From: Eucalyptus grandis
Taxonomy: Eukaryota; Streptophyta; Magnoliopsida; Myrtales; Myrtaceae
Length of the DNA: 64,000 nucleotides
NCBI RefSeq assembly: GCF_016545825.1
Contig: NC_052618.1
Span: 48,430,196-48,494,195 of the forward strand
Direction of reading: 5' to 3'
Shown here: positions 25,801-38,500 of the stretch, piece after piece
Layout of the letters: each line of letters starts with the position of its first letter
How positions within the stretch are numbered: the stretch's first letter is position 1
Program-made: the position numbers and the translations under genes
The notes under the pieces: generated by a model
Told to the model about the DNA's origin: nothing
Database searches by the model: none
The model's input: the letters and a program-made list of their open reading frames with translations, nothing else

Positions 25801-28800
25801 TCATGTTACCTGCATTGCTTGTGGACCTTGGCATACAGCTGTTGTGACATCTACTGGGCAATTGTTTACTTTTGGAGATGGATCTTTTGGTGCTTTAGGA
25901 CATGGTGATCGTAGCAGAGTAAGCATTCCTCGGGAAGTGGAAGCTTTGCGAGGATTACGTACAACAAGAGTTGCCTGTGGTGTTTGGCACACTGCGGCTG
26001 TGGTTGAAGTAACAACTGAATGTGCTTCTTTGGATGCCTCCACCAGTCCTGCATCTGGTAGACTATTCACGTGGGGCGATGGAGATAAACACCGGCTTGG
26101 GCATGGTGATCAAGAGACCAGACTAATTCCCAAGCGTGTTGCAGCATTGTCAGGTGAAACTATTTGCAGAGTAGCCTGTGGGCATAGTTTAACCGTGGCC
26201 CTTACAGCCTCAGGACGAGTTTTTACTATGGGAAGTACTGCCTATGGCCAGCTTGGGAATCCTTTGGCTGATGGAAAGGCTCTAACTTGTGTTGAGGGGA
26301 AACTTGCTGATTGTTTTGTTGAGGAAATCGCATGTGGAACTTATCATGTGGCAGCATTAACTTCCAAAGGAGAGGTTTATACCTGGGGAAAGGGTTCAAA
26401 TGGACAGTTAGGTCATGGAGAATATGACAACAGAAGTACACCTACACTTGTTGGTTTTTTAAAAGACAAGCAAGTGAAGAGTGTAGTATGTGGTTCTAAC
26501 TTCACGGCTGTCATATGTCTGCATAAATGGGTATCCAGCATTGACCATTCCATGTGTTCAGGATGTCAGAATCCATTTGGTTTCAGGAGAAAACGCCACA
26601 ATTGTTACAATTGCGGTCTAGTTTTTTGCAAAGCGTGCAGTAGCAGAAGAAGCCTGAAAGCTTCTTTGGCTCCAAACCTGAACAAGCCATATCGTGTGTG
26701 TGATGAATGTTATGTTAAACTAAAGACAACCACTGAATCTGGTCCTGTTTTGCGCATACCTAAGGCTAGGACTGATACTTTACGGCTGAAAAATAATGAG
26801 GTGGGAGAAAAGGACAGTTCGTGTTCCACATCAGAGGGGCGTCTATGCAGGCTTTTGTCTGCAGACTCTCTTAGTTTGGCTGAAAGCAGGCATTCCATAC
26901 ATGATGCAAAAGTAGGATCACGTGGTAGCCGCGTGTTTCCACTTCTTAACAGAAACTTTCAACCTGGAGGCCTTAATACAACAAAAGAACCTATCCTTGT
27001 GGGAGCTCCCACAAAAATGTTTTCATTTTCTGTACCTGGTTCCAGAATGCCTTCTCGATCAGCATCTCCTCTTTCGAGGAAATCTAGTCCACCTCGGAGC
27101 TCTGAAGTAACTACTGATGACTCAAAGCACAGCAGTGACAGTCAAAGCCAAGAAATTATCAATTTACGAGCACAGGTATCTCTTGAACTTGTGCATCGTT
27201 ATAAGAATAATACTACCATGTGCTGGTGTTTAAGTCTCGGAACCTTTTCATTTATGTGTGGCATTTGCATCAGAAACAATTGTTGCAATTTGATGAAGAT
27301 TCTTCTTTTTTCTGCAAGATTGAGCTTCAATCATTTGATGACCATAAATTGTAGTTATATCACCTATACAGTACCAATGACCTCCCTGTAATTACGTTTC
27401 ATTTTCAAAGGGATATGCCTGCCGAGGGTGCAAAGTATCGGAATAATGATATAAGAGGGCAGTTTCCAGGTTACAACTGACATGAGATTAGTTAAAATAT
27501 CTTCCTGAAGTTACTAATAGGAATTGGTAAGAGCTCTGTCCCAATGGAGAAATTGGCCTGTAGATTGATTGTGGATGTAGTCTAGAGAAGAGGTGCCCAT
27601 AAGTTTTATAATGAGGATTGTGGTGGGGGTGAGGGTAGAGAGACAATTGTGGGGTCGACAATATTCAGAAGTTCTTGCTGGGATTAGAGGAGTATACAAG
27701 GAGATAGATAAGAATGAGGAAAAAAATTGAAAATAACAGATTGGAAAATCATGAACTTCTTGTCTGAAATGAACAGGTATAATCCAATGATCAATGTCTG
27801 CAAAATCTTATGCTTATTACAGAACTGCAAACTCTCTTTTTCCCCTCTGCGCAATACTTTCTAGTTTGTCAGCATCATAGTTTCCATGAATGTCATTGTT
27901 CTTTAAATCTACTGCTCATATTTTTCGATGCAATATATGTAGTTACTTGAAATGGAGCTCTAGAAAGTTAATAGTATTTTACTCTGAAAAATGTTTTCTG
28001 TAATAAGTCGATTACCAAAAAATTATTTGAACTAATCGAATTGATTATCAAGAAAGTAGGTAAAAAGTTCCACGAACATCTGATTGGTTATGCCCTGTTA
28101 ACATGGGTTTATTTTCTGCACATAAAGAAGATATTTTGTACTTAGACTATGGACAGATTAGCCTATGGAAAGACAAATTTTCATAGGTGGTACTAGATGC
28201 ATGACAGGTATTCTCTTTAAGGCTGTAAGGCTGGTTGTAGATTAGGAAATGAATTACCTGTTCGAGAGAAGACATCCTTCATTGTTTTTTAGGATCAGTA
28301 GAAATATTTCATTAAGGGGCAACAAGGGGATGTCAACCCCTGTACGAAATCATTTACAAGCAAAGCATTACATTCTATGGGCCAGAATGTGAAAATCCGA
28401 GAATCTAAACTTATGACAAAATGGCTCTGAGGAATCGAACACTCCGGTTCCTCTCTCTTGAAATTAGCCAAAAAAAGTTGCTCGCGGGATCAGTTGAATC
28501 ATCTTTCTCCTATTCACAAGAATGATGCCCACCCTTGCTCTTAGCTCTCTCCACCACCTCTGTGCTCACCATTGAATACCTATGGCTGAGAGGACCAGAT
28601 TCCAAATCCTCCTGGACTAAAACAGTTAGAGCTGTAGATGCTTGACAGATTCATCTGCTGCCTGTTTGCAAAGGAAGCACCACTTCGCCCACTCATTTTT
28701 GTACAAATTATCCAAATTTAGGATGCTTCCCCAGGAAGCTTCCCAAGCAAAAAACAGAAATTATGGTTGATTTTCCAGATTTCCAAATAAATTTTCTGGA

Positions 28801-30544
28801 GAACTAATAATTACGTTTTTCTTCCATCAAAGTGGAAAAGATATCCTGCACTGAATACCTGTGGAACTAAAGAAAAATCCCCAACATAAATACAGACTCA
28901 ATGTGATGCATAGAGAGCCTTTTTTAATGCCATTTATATGTGCATTGGACACTCCCCAGAGAGATGCTTCAGCTTGTGTCTTGTCTCATGCATATGGAAT
29001 CCTATTAACCACCAACCCTCATCACTAGTTTCTTGTCAGGGAGATAAAACAAGCTATAGACCACATACAGGCTTTTATGTTGTTGGCATGGTATCAGTAC
29101 GAACTGAGAGATTATTTCCAGTTTCCATCTTGACAATATACTTCAGGAAATCTCTGTGAGTCTACGAGGAGTCTAGAAAGAGGAGATGCACAAAGAGCAG
29201 ACTTCACTTGGATTGTTGAGTTCCAAGAGTTTACTTGCCTCTTAGAAATCAAAAGCCAGTGATGGGATACTCTAGTACTACCATTAATCAGCTTAGAGAT
29301 CTCGGAATCATGTAGCAGTGAAGGATAATTCTGTTCTATGACCAATTCAATAATTTCTAATTGTATAAATGTACTTTTACATATAAGATTTTCAGGACCC
29401 ATTGCTACAGTGAGTTTACTCAGTCACTTTCTTTGACTATTCACTTATTTAAAGAACAATGAAAGGTGCAAGCCAAGATCAGCATGTCAGTGGTATCTAT
29501 CCACCACTGGTTAGGACCAATACATAAGACAACCTATTTAATGTGTAGCCAGAAATTGTTGTTTTCTGAATCAGTCGCATTACATGTCAATTCATCTGAA
29601 GTAAATCTTGAAGGGAAGAACAAGGGGTGGTACAAGCGCTAGCCTTGACTGTCAGCATTTTAAAAGGAATAGCCTTGGTCTTTGTTATGATTATCCACTG
29701 TCTTGGGGATCATCTGCCATGCTTACTGAGTCTTGACATGAAGTCATCATGCTATGTACAAAGCTGTAAAAGGAGTTTATTTAGGCATATGAAACCTTCA
29801 GGAGTATCCTACTTTTTAATCACTATCTGTCACAACCACAGCAATTTTGTGGAGAAATTCCAAGGCAACATCAATTTATAGATTATTCTTCATTGTAATT
29901 ACAAGTGAGCCAATTTCGCTTCTTTTCCTGACTCTTTTTCTTAGTGTTATTTTTTAAGTGATGGATATTCATTTGAAATACTTTGGAATATTTTGCAGGT
30001 GGAAGACCTCACTTCCAAATCTCGTAATCTTCAAAGTGAACTAGAGAAAACGTCAAAGCAGCTGAAGCAGGTCACTGCAATAGCAGAAGATGAAGCTCGG
30101 AGGTGCAAATCTGCTAAAGAAGTTATAAAGTCTCTAACCACTCAGGTTTGTTGGCTGGTCAAATCTCTCTCTGTGGATCCGTCCAAAGTATCTTCATCTC
30201 CTTCAAACTATTTGGATGAGCATCTTGCTCTAACAATACTCTTCAGGATTATTTTCTATATTTATATAAAGCCTTAATTTGGGTGAATAGGGGTCAATGC
30301 CTTAATCTGACAGTATGGCAATAAGGATTAATCATTTGGGGGTCGTCATATATATGGCCATCACTTCACCATAAGCATGGTCATTTAAGTGTTCTTTCGC
30401 GAGAAATTGAATCTATGCAGCAGTTTCCATCTTTGACATGGTGGCCATTCAGTGTCATGTATATGATGTAAACTGTAAAGCCAAGTGAAATTGCATGAAA
30501 GCTGAGAACCCAAACTTAAAATCTTCCAAAAGTTTATCACTATT

Positions 30545-30584
<40 letters not shown>

Positions 30585-31662
30585 GCTTGCCTGCTCGCTC
30601 ACAAACACATACCATGCACACTCTCGGTTAGGCTAGTAGGTTGCTGGAATTCAATACTCAAATATAGCCTTTACTAACCATAATTGTGCAAATTGCAATT
30701 ATCTTGCAGTTGAAAGAAATGGCTGAAAGACTTCCAGTCGGACAGAGAGCCCAAAGTTCTGGTTCTGTCATCAGAGAATTGTCCGGTGATCCAAACTTGA
30801 TCCATAATGAGAATCAGTCAGCAAAATCTAATTTCCTAGAAAACGAGTCCCATTTTAAGTCTGTAAACACAACTCTGTTCAATGGAATGAAGCAGCAACC
30901 TGAGAAGGCAGAATGGGTGGTGCAGGATGAACCAGGTGTCTATATATCATTAGCCTCGTTACCCAGGGGAGGTAATGAGCTCAGACGTATACGTTTCAGG
31001 TATCAGCACCTTGCCATTCTTTGTCTTGGTAGCATAATTAGATAAGAGATGAATTTTGAGTTGGGCCAATGTTAATATATAGATAATTATTATATATTGG
31101 GCAAAAATGGGTCTGAGGTTCATTTACACTGCATGAAAGAACCCAACTTAAAGCTGCTAGAAAGAATGACCCAAGTTCACACTGTGATGATGTGCTGGAG
31201 GCCAAGTTAAGTTCATTGCACACCAGTTTCCAGCCCAGCCTATGAACAAAAATAGATTGTGGATAGAATGTGAAATCTCAATGATCATTCTGTAAACGAG
31301 TTTTCAGAAAGCTGACTTTTATGCTATGCTTTTCTCTGGATCTTTCTTCCTCTAGCTTGAAGCATAAACCAGCCACTGCCTGCATCCCGCATTCTTGGTA
31401 TTAGATTATCCATTACCTTTTTCTGCTCCAATTCCCTTCCAAATTGGTCTTCAAATTCTGAACTTCAGGAAACTGTTTAACTTGGATGGATGTCCAAATC
31501 TTGGAGCACTAACTAATTAAGTCATGCACGTTTGGACATCTTTTTCTGATACGGCATTCTTTCTCCGACAGCCGGAAACAATTTACAGAGGAACAAGCAG
31601 AGAAATGGTGGGCTGCTAATGCAGCAATGGTTCTCGAGCGACACAATATACAGAGTACATAG
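22804..31662 (+). CDS. PRAF1: PH, RCC1 and FYVE domain protein (PRAF family) with C-terminal BRX domain
   Basis: Exons 22804-22854, 23682-23768, 24192-24281, 24607-24687, 24833-24991, 25076-27175, 29999-30145, 30710-30999 and 31572-31662 join in phase to 1031 residues. Domains: PH about 18-150 (LLKYGRRGKPKFCPFHL, ESTLIWYSG); seven-bladed RCC1 about 247-640, with repeated WG.G..G.LGHG and ACG..H; FYVE zinc finger about 644-705 (CSGCQNPFGFRRKRHNCYNCG, CDECY); coiled coil about 845-920; BRX domain about 970-1025 (DEPGVYISLASLP, EEQAEKWWAAN). The FYVE core reads RKRHNCYNCG, with Asn and Tyr in place of the animal-type RHHCR; from memory this is normal for plant PRAFs. Family members bind phosphoinositides through PH/FYVE and have been linked to small-GTPase signalling, cell polarity and membrane traffic. 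The 700-codon central exon is flanked by a 2.8-kb intron carrying LINE sequence. The PRAF number is tentative. Confidence 0.92.
28290..28960 (-). mobile_element. LINE (L1-type) fragment, zinc-binding domain of the reverse-transcriptase ORF
   Basis: On the minus strand about 28610-28760 reads FAWEASWGSILNLDNL, then WCFLCKQAADESVKHLQL. This is the plant LINE zf-RVT pattern (FAW.A.WGKILT.D.L ... C.LC...EES..HL). Frames upstream are shifted and stops follow, so the copy is dead. It lies in reverse orientation within PRAF intron 6 (27176-29998). Limits are approximate; no target duplication or poly-A tail was established. Confidence 0.6.
30548..30583 (+). repeat. (CT)n microsatellite in PRAF intron 7
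   Basis: About 18 uninterrupted CT units inside the intron between 30146 and 30709, too far from the acceptor to be its polypyrimidine tract. Confidence 0.95.
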
Positions 31663-32725
31663 ATTGTTCTAGCTCCCACTGAGGTTTTGCCGATAGTAAA
31701 CCAAAGCTTCTTGACAGAAGTATCCAGGGCCCTCCTCCTCTCTGCTGGAATCTGTATATTTTTTTTCTTTTTCGTGATTCAGTGGAATTTTATTCGAGGA
31801 TGGGTAGATGGTGACAGGTAGATTGCAGCATGAAAATGTAGAGAGAGAATCAATAGACGGAAAGATCCTCAATGAGGGATGTTTCTTTTCAAATTTGAGC
31901 TGCTGTAATTTTCTCCATATAGTCAATAGATTTTAATCTTTCTCAATCTTATCAAGCATATCAGTTTTTTCCACTCAGATCTGCCCAAAGGACAGTCCCT
32001 TTTCTTTCCAATACAGCAAGTTTTCCTCACTTTAAAGCTTCTATCCCATTTTGTTCTAATCTTGATGAAGGAGCAGCCTTAACTGATAGTTCCTTTCAAT
32101 TCTGGGTCAAATGGCATTTTCTCAGAATGCTCATCGACATCCTCCTACTCCAAGCGTATTGTTAAATGCTACGGTTTGGATGAATCAAAGAAGAGCATGC
32201 ATACTCGTTACAGCAATAGAAACAAAGTCATTATAGAGAGCTCAGTATAAACACCAGTGTCATAAGACAGAACTCCAGAAGAAAAAATGACTTCTTACGA
32301 TCCTCTTTCTCAAGGATGCAAACAACTGTCTTGGCACCGATTCTTTCGATAGAATAACCATGTGTTTCTCAGTCATACTTCCTTCTTGAATTTGCTCCAA
32401 GCCTCGGATTATTGTTGATGTCCTTTGCGCAGTATATAAACCTGGCCCTCCGAAAGATTCTGTTAAGGAATTTCAAAGTCGAAAATGTGAAATAATCGTT
32501 GATCAAGAGGTTCGTCAGGGGTTGAAAATGGCAGAAGATGTAAAACTAGCCCCTGTGCTTCCAGGGCTCCAATTTGGTGGGCATTTCTTCAACCAATGTA
32601 ATTCATTAAGGCAATCACCCTGTTTTGGCAAAAGTTGAACCCATTCTCCTCGGGCTCTGAAGAAATTTTCCCAGTTAATCTGGCTGGAAGAAAAGCTCTT
32701 GTTGCACTTAAATTTCTCCAAGCAA
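31663..32725. other. Convergent 3' flanks of the PRAF and PPR genes
   Basis: Two genes converge here, so both 3' untranslated regions should lie in this stretch. AT-rich, no coding signal, no repeat seen. Confidence 0.5.
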
Positions 32726-34402
32726 TCACACCCCAATATGGCTACGTCCAGCTTCCTTCACGGTTTCCTCCTGCCCTTTCAGCTCCTCTGTGGTGGCGAT
32801 CGTCGGCAACCTTCCTGCAGCAGCATAAGTACTTGACAGAAGGATTGCATCTGCAGGGTGCTGTCTATATGTCTCACTGAGTGTTCGCTTCACATCTTCC
32901 CCCAACTCAACATTCCCATACACTCTGCAAGCACCCAGTAGGGCACGCCATGCAGTGGCGTCCGCCTTAACTGGCAAGTTTTTGATGAGATCATGCGCTT
33001 CCTTCAGCATTCCTGCTCGTCCCAGGACATCAACAATGCAGCCGTAATGTTCGATCTTCGGCGAAAAACCATACTCCCACACCATTTTTTGGAAGCAGTT
33101 CATAGCCTCCATCACAAGCCCGCCATGGCTGCAAGCACTTAAAACTGCCAAGAAAGTGACTTCATTTGGTTTATGTCCCTCTTTCTCCATCTGATGGAAC
33201 AGCCTGAGGGATTCAGCCGCCTGCCCATGATTGCCTAGAGCTGAAATTATAGCAGTCCAGGATTTCACATCCTTGTCTCTCATCCGATTAAAAATGCCAG
33301 CAGCTTTCTCCAAAAGGCCACATTTAGCATACATGTCCACCAAAGCTGTTCCTATGACTGCATCTGCGCATAGTTCTTCCTCATCAATAGATTCACAAAT
33401 GTACTTCCCAATGCTCGAAGCAGTTGAGGCATCGCAAGCAGAGAACAACCCTGCCAAGGTTGATGAATTTGGTACCACATTTTCGAGCTTCATTAAGTTC
33501 AACAACTCTACCGATTCTTCTACTAGACCATACCTAGCATACCGCTGTATCAAACAGTTCCACACGGCAGCGTCCTTTTGATCCATTTCATTGAAGATTT
33601 TACGTCCCGCATGGATATTCCCGACTTTTGCATATGTATCGATCAAAGCAGTGGCAACATTCAGTTTCAAGGAGAAGCCAGTTTTAATACAATGCCCATG
33701 GATAGTCTCGACTCCTGGGAGATTCCCAACATCACTGCTGGCATTCAAAACGTTCAGCATTGTGGTGGCACTTCCTCTCAAACCACTCCAAATCATTCGC
33801 CGGAACAATTCGATTGCCAAACTCGGCTTAAATGCCGTAATATAGCCACCCATTAAAGTGTTCCAGGAAACCAAGTCATTTTCTTGGGGGAATTCATCGA
33901 ACAACTGGCGTGCATCACCGATTCTGCTGCAAACGCCATAAAATTGCAAGAGGCTGTTCTTCACCTCGACAAAAGATCCGTGCCCAGACCTAAGGACGAT
34001 GCCGTGAACCCCTCGGCCGAACCCAAGAGCCTCCACTCGCGAACAAGCTTTGAGGGTCGTTACGAAAGAGAACCGATCGAGTAAAATCCCCTGCGTCCTC
34101 AAGTCATTGAACATGGCCAAAGCACGTTGTGGGTCGTCGCCAATGGAGTAACCCCTGATGATGGTATCGAACATGAAGAGGTTCGGGGATTGCGAGGAGT
34201 TGAAAATGGAGGCCGCATATCCCGTGTGCGCGACGGAAGACGCGAGGAGCTTGCTCAAGCTGAAACGGTCTCTGTCGAGGCCGGTTTTGACCATATAGCC
34301 ATGGATTTGAGAGATCTCAGAAAGGGTATTGCAAGATTTAAGCAGAGAAACGAGCGAATGATCCGAGCCGAAGATGGAGCTCAATCGTCTAGCGTTAATC
34401 AT
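32726..34402 (-). CDS. Pentatricopeptide repeat protein, PLS-E class (At1g26900 type)
   Basis: Intronless frame of 558 residues. PPR proteins bind organellar RNA; PLS-class members mostly act in C-to-U editing or processing. Seen: tandem 31-36-residue repeats (MFDTIIRGYSIGDDPQRALAM, VSWNTLMGGY, VGTALVDMYAKCGLLEKAAG, SWTAIISALGNHGQAAESL, TFLAVLSACSHGGLV), then an E-type tail with HYGCIVDVLGRAGMLKEA and WRALLGACRVYGNVELGE. No DYW deaminase domain follows, so editing would need a partner in trans. It aligns from memory along its length to At1g26900, including SDHSLVSLLKSC and HGYMVKTGLD at the N-terminus. No clear targeting peptide can be judged by eye. In Arabidopsis At1g26900 lies close to PMT2 (At1g26850), which is also on this window. 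Confidence 0.9.
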   Translation of the reverse strand: MINARRLSSIFGSDHSLVSLLKSCNTLSEISQIHGYMVKTGLDRDRFSLSKLLASSVAHTGYAASIFNSSQSPNLFMFDTIIRGYSIGDDPQRALAMFNDLRTQGILLDRFSFVTTLKACSRVEALGFGRGVHGIVLRSGHGSFVEVKNSLLQFYGVCSRIGDARQLFDEFPQENDLVSWNTLMGGYITAFKPSLAIELFRRMIWSGLRGSATTMLNVLNASSDVGNLPGVETIHGHCIKTGFSLKLNVATALIDTYAKVGNIHAGRKIFNEMDQKDAAVWNCLIQRYARYGLVEESVELLNLMKLENVVPNSSTLAGLFSACDASTASSIGKYICESIDEEELCADAVIGTALVDMYAKCGLLEKAAGIFNRMRDKDVKSWTAIISALGNHGQAAESLRLFHQMEKEGHKPNEVTFLAVLSACSHGGLVMEAMNCFQKMVWEYGFSPKIEHYGCIVDVLGRAGMLKEAHDLIKNLPVKADATAWRALLGACRVYGNVELGEDVKRTLSETYRQHPADAILLSSTYAAAGRLPTIATTEELKGQEETVKEAGRSHIGV

Positions 34403-35548
34403 AAATGGGCGAGAGTTTGGGTCTTTGCCTTAGTCGAGTGGTGTTAGCCAATGAAGATCATGAACCAGCTTAAAGACAAGAGGCACCAAAAGCGAAAAGC
34501 TGTTGGAATAAGCTTTGAGATGGATCGTTTACATTGATCGCGCGTGGCAAAATACTCATAGCAGACGAAGTTTGAATCTTTAATGAAAGAATCTTAACAA
34601 GTCGAAATTGAAAAGCTGGGATGGAAAATGGATACTGGAGAGTAGGGACTGTTCTCCCGACTTCTAATCTTCTTTCTATGGATGATGAATCATTTCTAGT
34701 TCTTGACAGAACCCAAGGTTTTGACTTTGAAGAACAGTTCTTAGAAACAGAACCCAAGTTTGAACTTTGAACTTTGAGGAACAGTTCTTAGAAACCGTCG
34801 TTGGCATTGAAGCCTAGACTCGACTCGGTTATTTTGTTTCATAATAGTAGGTTCAGGTCGTTGCCGTGACTGGCGACATGGAACATTGTTGCTCCATGAA
34901 TTAATCTTACTGTACAATCTGCCTTTGGGTGCTTAATCCACCACATATCTATGCATAAGCATGTCCCAAAATCGGATTCAGTTGGGGTCTATACTCCGCC
35001 CTAGAAACATCCGCGACTCATGATGAAACACCGCAGATTGTTTATGCTAATATTTGGTGTCACTAGGGTGTGACGGCATGATACCCACGTAAACGGTCTG
35101 GCACTGAGCCAATAGGACTCCTTTTAAGTTTCGTGACTCCTGAGAACTGATTAGTGTCCTGTCTCATTTCTAGGCCTCTTGGGCCAAGCGCTGGATCAAC
35201 TGCACACATCCAGAAGAGCAGGGACATTCAAGTCTTTACAACTCAGCTGGGTGGCAAGCTGTTCAAGCCGGGCATCAAATCAGACATTCACACCTCGAGT
35301 GCAACCTCGGGCAACAGAATTATCGCACAAAACAGCCAAAAATGAAATATAACAGACCAGTTGAAAGTGTGAATCTTAAATATCGGAAAACTGTATATAC
35401 AACGACTTCTTCCAAAGGTCAGTGACATCGAATCCTCACCATCATTGTCATACATTGAGGAACCAAAATTTTTCTAGAGCGTCAAACCAGATGCTACAAG
35501 TGGTACCCCCAACAACAAAAGGACAGCCGATTGCATAAACCTATAAAT
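34403..35548. other. Intergenic, PPR upstream and GCD1 3' flank
   Basis: Contains the PPR promoter side (from 34403) and the GCD1 3' region (to 35548). No gene. A two-copy tandem repeat lies at 34709-34794. Confidence 0.5.
34709..34794. repeat. Two-copy tandem repeat, about 40-46 bp unit
   Basis: Both copies begin agaacccaag and end aacagttcttagaaac; the second has an extra gaactttgaactttg expansion. Lies upstream of the PPR gene. Confidence 0.8.
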
Positions 35549-38500
35549 CTACCTTCCTTTCAAGAAATTCTTGACAGGGCGGTCAATTCGTGCCTTCTCC
35601 TCCCTGAAAGGTTGAGTTGATGCATCTGCAAGGCTTGGTAATCTCGGTGCGCTCCCCTTACCTTTCTGGGCATTAGGTCCCACCACCTCTATCATATACT
35701 TCCACCCATCAATTGGTCTTCGCCGGCTAAATATGTGGCTCTTTATGAAACTGGCTATCTGCACAACAATTTCAACCCCGTGTGAAAAGAAACTGAAAAT
35801 GAGGAGCAAGAGTGAACTTTGAGGAAGAAGAGGTAGGGAGGGAGCCATAATGTTATATGATTATTTATGTCAGAGGAAATAAAATGCAGTCAACGTATTA
35901 ACAAGGGGAAGCAGCCCATGTCCTGCACAGACTGCTTGATGACTGGAGATCTTTCATTTGGGGGGGAAATGTACATGCTTCCTGTAATATTAGGCCTAAG
36001 AAATGATAGAAATGATGAGATGAGATCCTGATTTGGTAGGATCTTTAGACAGTATCAGGTCTAAGTCCAAAAGTAATGGGATGGGTATGATATGTCTCCA
36101 CACCAATCTTAAAGGTCATCACATATATAAATTACAACAAACCATGGTGCAGAATGTGAAATGTGAAAGAATGGTAGATGGCATTTGGAATTACTGCATG
36201 ATTATGCAACTGGTCTCTATAGTATTATTTTTCCTACAGGATTTGTACTTTACAGCAGATGCTTCCATATTAACATGCAATATTGACAGGTTTCAAACTT
36301 GAATTGACAGTTATATGACACTGACAAATGGACAAACCTGAAATTTGCTGTATGCAATACGGCGCTCAAATTCTTGGAGTAAAATATCTTCCTCCCTCTG
36401 TGACATTTCCCACACATTGTCATCTTGAGACTTGGATGTTGTTTCCCAACCATCAGGCTTATTTTTAAACTCAGAAGATCCCGATAAGTTTGTTGAATTC
36501 CAATCAGAACTAGGAGAGTCAAAAATCCTGCAATTCATTTTAAGTGCACAAAAAGTAGTTAAGTGTGTATCTCTGGGAATTCACATCTCACTGCAGGGCT
36601 TCTAAGTACCAGAGTAAAATTGCGAGACAGCAACCATCAAAACACAGTAATGCACTTTCCCTTGGCATGATCATAACAGACTGAAGTCATGATGATAGTC
36701 TTTTCGTCCAGGACAAAAACCTCAAATCATCTTCATGTGGAAAGAAACAAATTAAAACGTGGAGAAAGAACTAAACAATATAATACTAGAGAATTTTTGT
36801 GGCAGTTCTCTAGTATTATATTGTTTAGTTCTCTAGCATTATATTCTCTATTGCCAGGATAATCAGTGGAAAAGACATCATTTGGTAAAGCAAACCGTCA
36901 GTTCCCAATAGCAAATGGAAGGACAAGGGGTTCACATTTTGATAACCAGGCATCAATCTTTCGACAGAATGCAATCTAATAAGCAAGAGGTTATCTTCCT
37001 AGTGACAAATTATGACCAAAAACAAAGTTTATGCTCTATAAAACTTCAGGATTTTATATGCTAGGATTCAGCATGAAGTACAGTGAATATGATTCTCGCC
37101 ATTTCTTCGTACTTTCTTTAGCAGCTACATGATCGATCAGATAATTACCGACAGGGACCAAAAATCACAGTAAAGGCCAGAGAAGACCTCACATCAGGGT
37201 ATAAATAAAACAATATATCTTTCATTCACAGCCATAAAACCATATAAGGTTCAGTAAATGTAAGCCTCAAATCAATTTCACCAGATAATCTGAATCGGCT
37301 TTCATGCATATTGTTCTTTGAAAAGTGGCAACTTCAAAAGCATGAGTTACAAACTGGGACAAAAGATGATCCTCCTATTTGGAAAAAGTCAAAATCTCTT
37401 AGACAACAGTCGTGAAAAACATCTAATAAAAGAACCCCATCCCAGATGCATCAACCATATTTTCAAAACATTAAACTTACCAAAGATGCGATGCTAACAT
37501 CCCTGAAGCCAATACGCCAAAAATAAAGAATAAATCTATCAAAGACAGATGCAACCCTTGAGCGGACAAGACACAGGGCTAGTGCTAGAGTGTTTACACG
37601 CCATCCCAAAAACACGTTTCAAAACTTAATCCCATGGCCTTTGAGCATCCTCATGGACTTGAGAGAGATTCGCCTACTTGTCACATTAGCAGCTGGATTC
37701 TCAGAGATGACAGGATACCACGTTGATTTTCACTAACAAGGACATATGCAGAGAATGCTTATATCCAATTGAAGTACAAATGAAACCCGCAAAAGAGAGA
37801 ACCGCTTCCTCCCAAAACGTCATTTTCCTCGGCCATCTCTTGAGCTAATTCCAAGCTAGCACTGATGTCTACCTCAAATCCGAAAGTTCTTAGGAATAAA
37901 CTAAAGGCAGCCTCTAACATAGCCTCCATCGCTTGTGCCAGCAAATTCATACATTTTCAACTATTAACAAGTCAATGCAACTAGTTAAAGATCCCCTCAC
38001 ACTTCAATGAACCAATCATACCAAAAGCACAATCCAATGCACTAAAAGCCAACACAGATAAGAGAGAGACAAATCAGAGACCGAATGGAAACTTGGAAAA
38101 AGAGCTGAGAACATACTCGGAAGCGGTATGAAGCAATCTCTCGATGTCATCTCCAGCACCGAGCTTGGCCTCCTCCTGCTTCTCGATCTCCTTCGTCCAC
38201 AGCCCCGCGTGGATCCTCTGCTTCTTCAACCTATAATCCTTCTTAATATTCTCCAAGCTGTACAGCGAAGAATCCGCGCTCCCCCCCTCGCTCCTCTGCT
38301 TCTCCCGCTGCCTCAGCTCCTTGCCCTTCGACACCTTGCTCCTCTCGCCCCAGTTCTCGTTCATGTCCTCCACGAACGCCTTCGTCTCGGCGTCCGCGTC
38401 CGACGGCAGGACGACGGCCGGGGAAGGGTCCGACGACGGGAAGTTCACGTCGCTCTCCCACGGCGCTCGGTTCCCGGACGACAGGTCGTCCGGCAACCAC

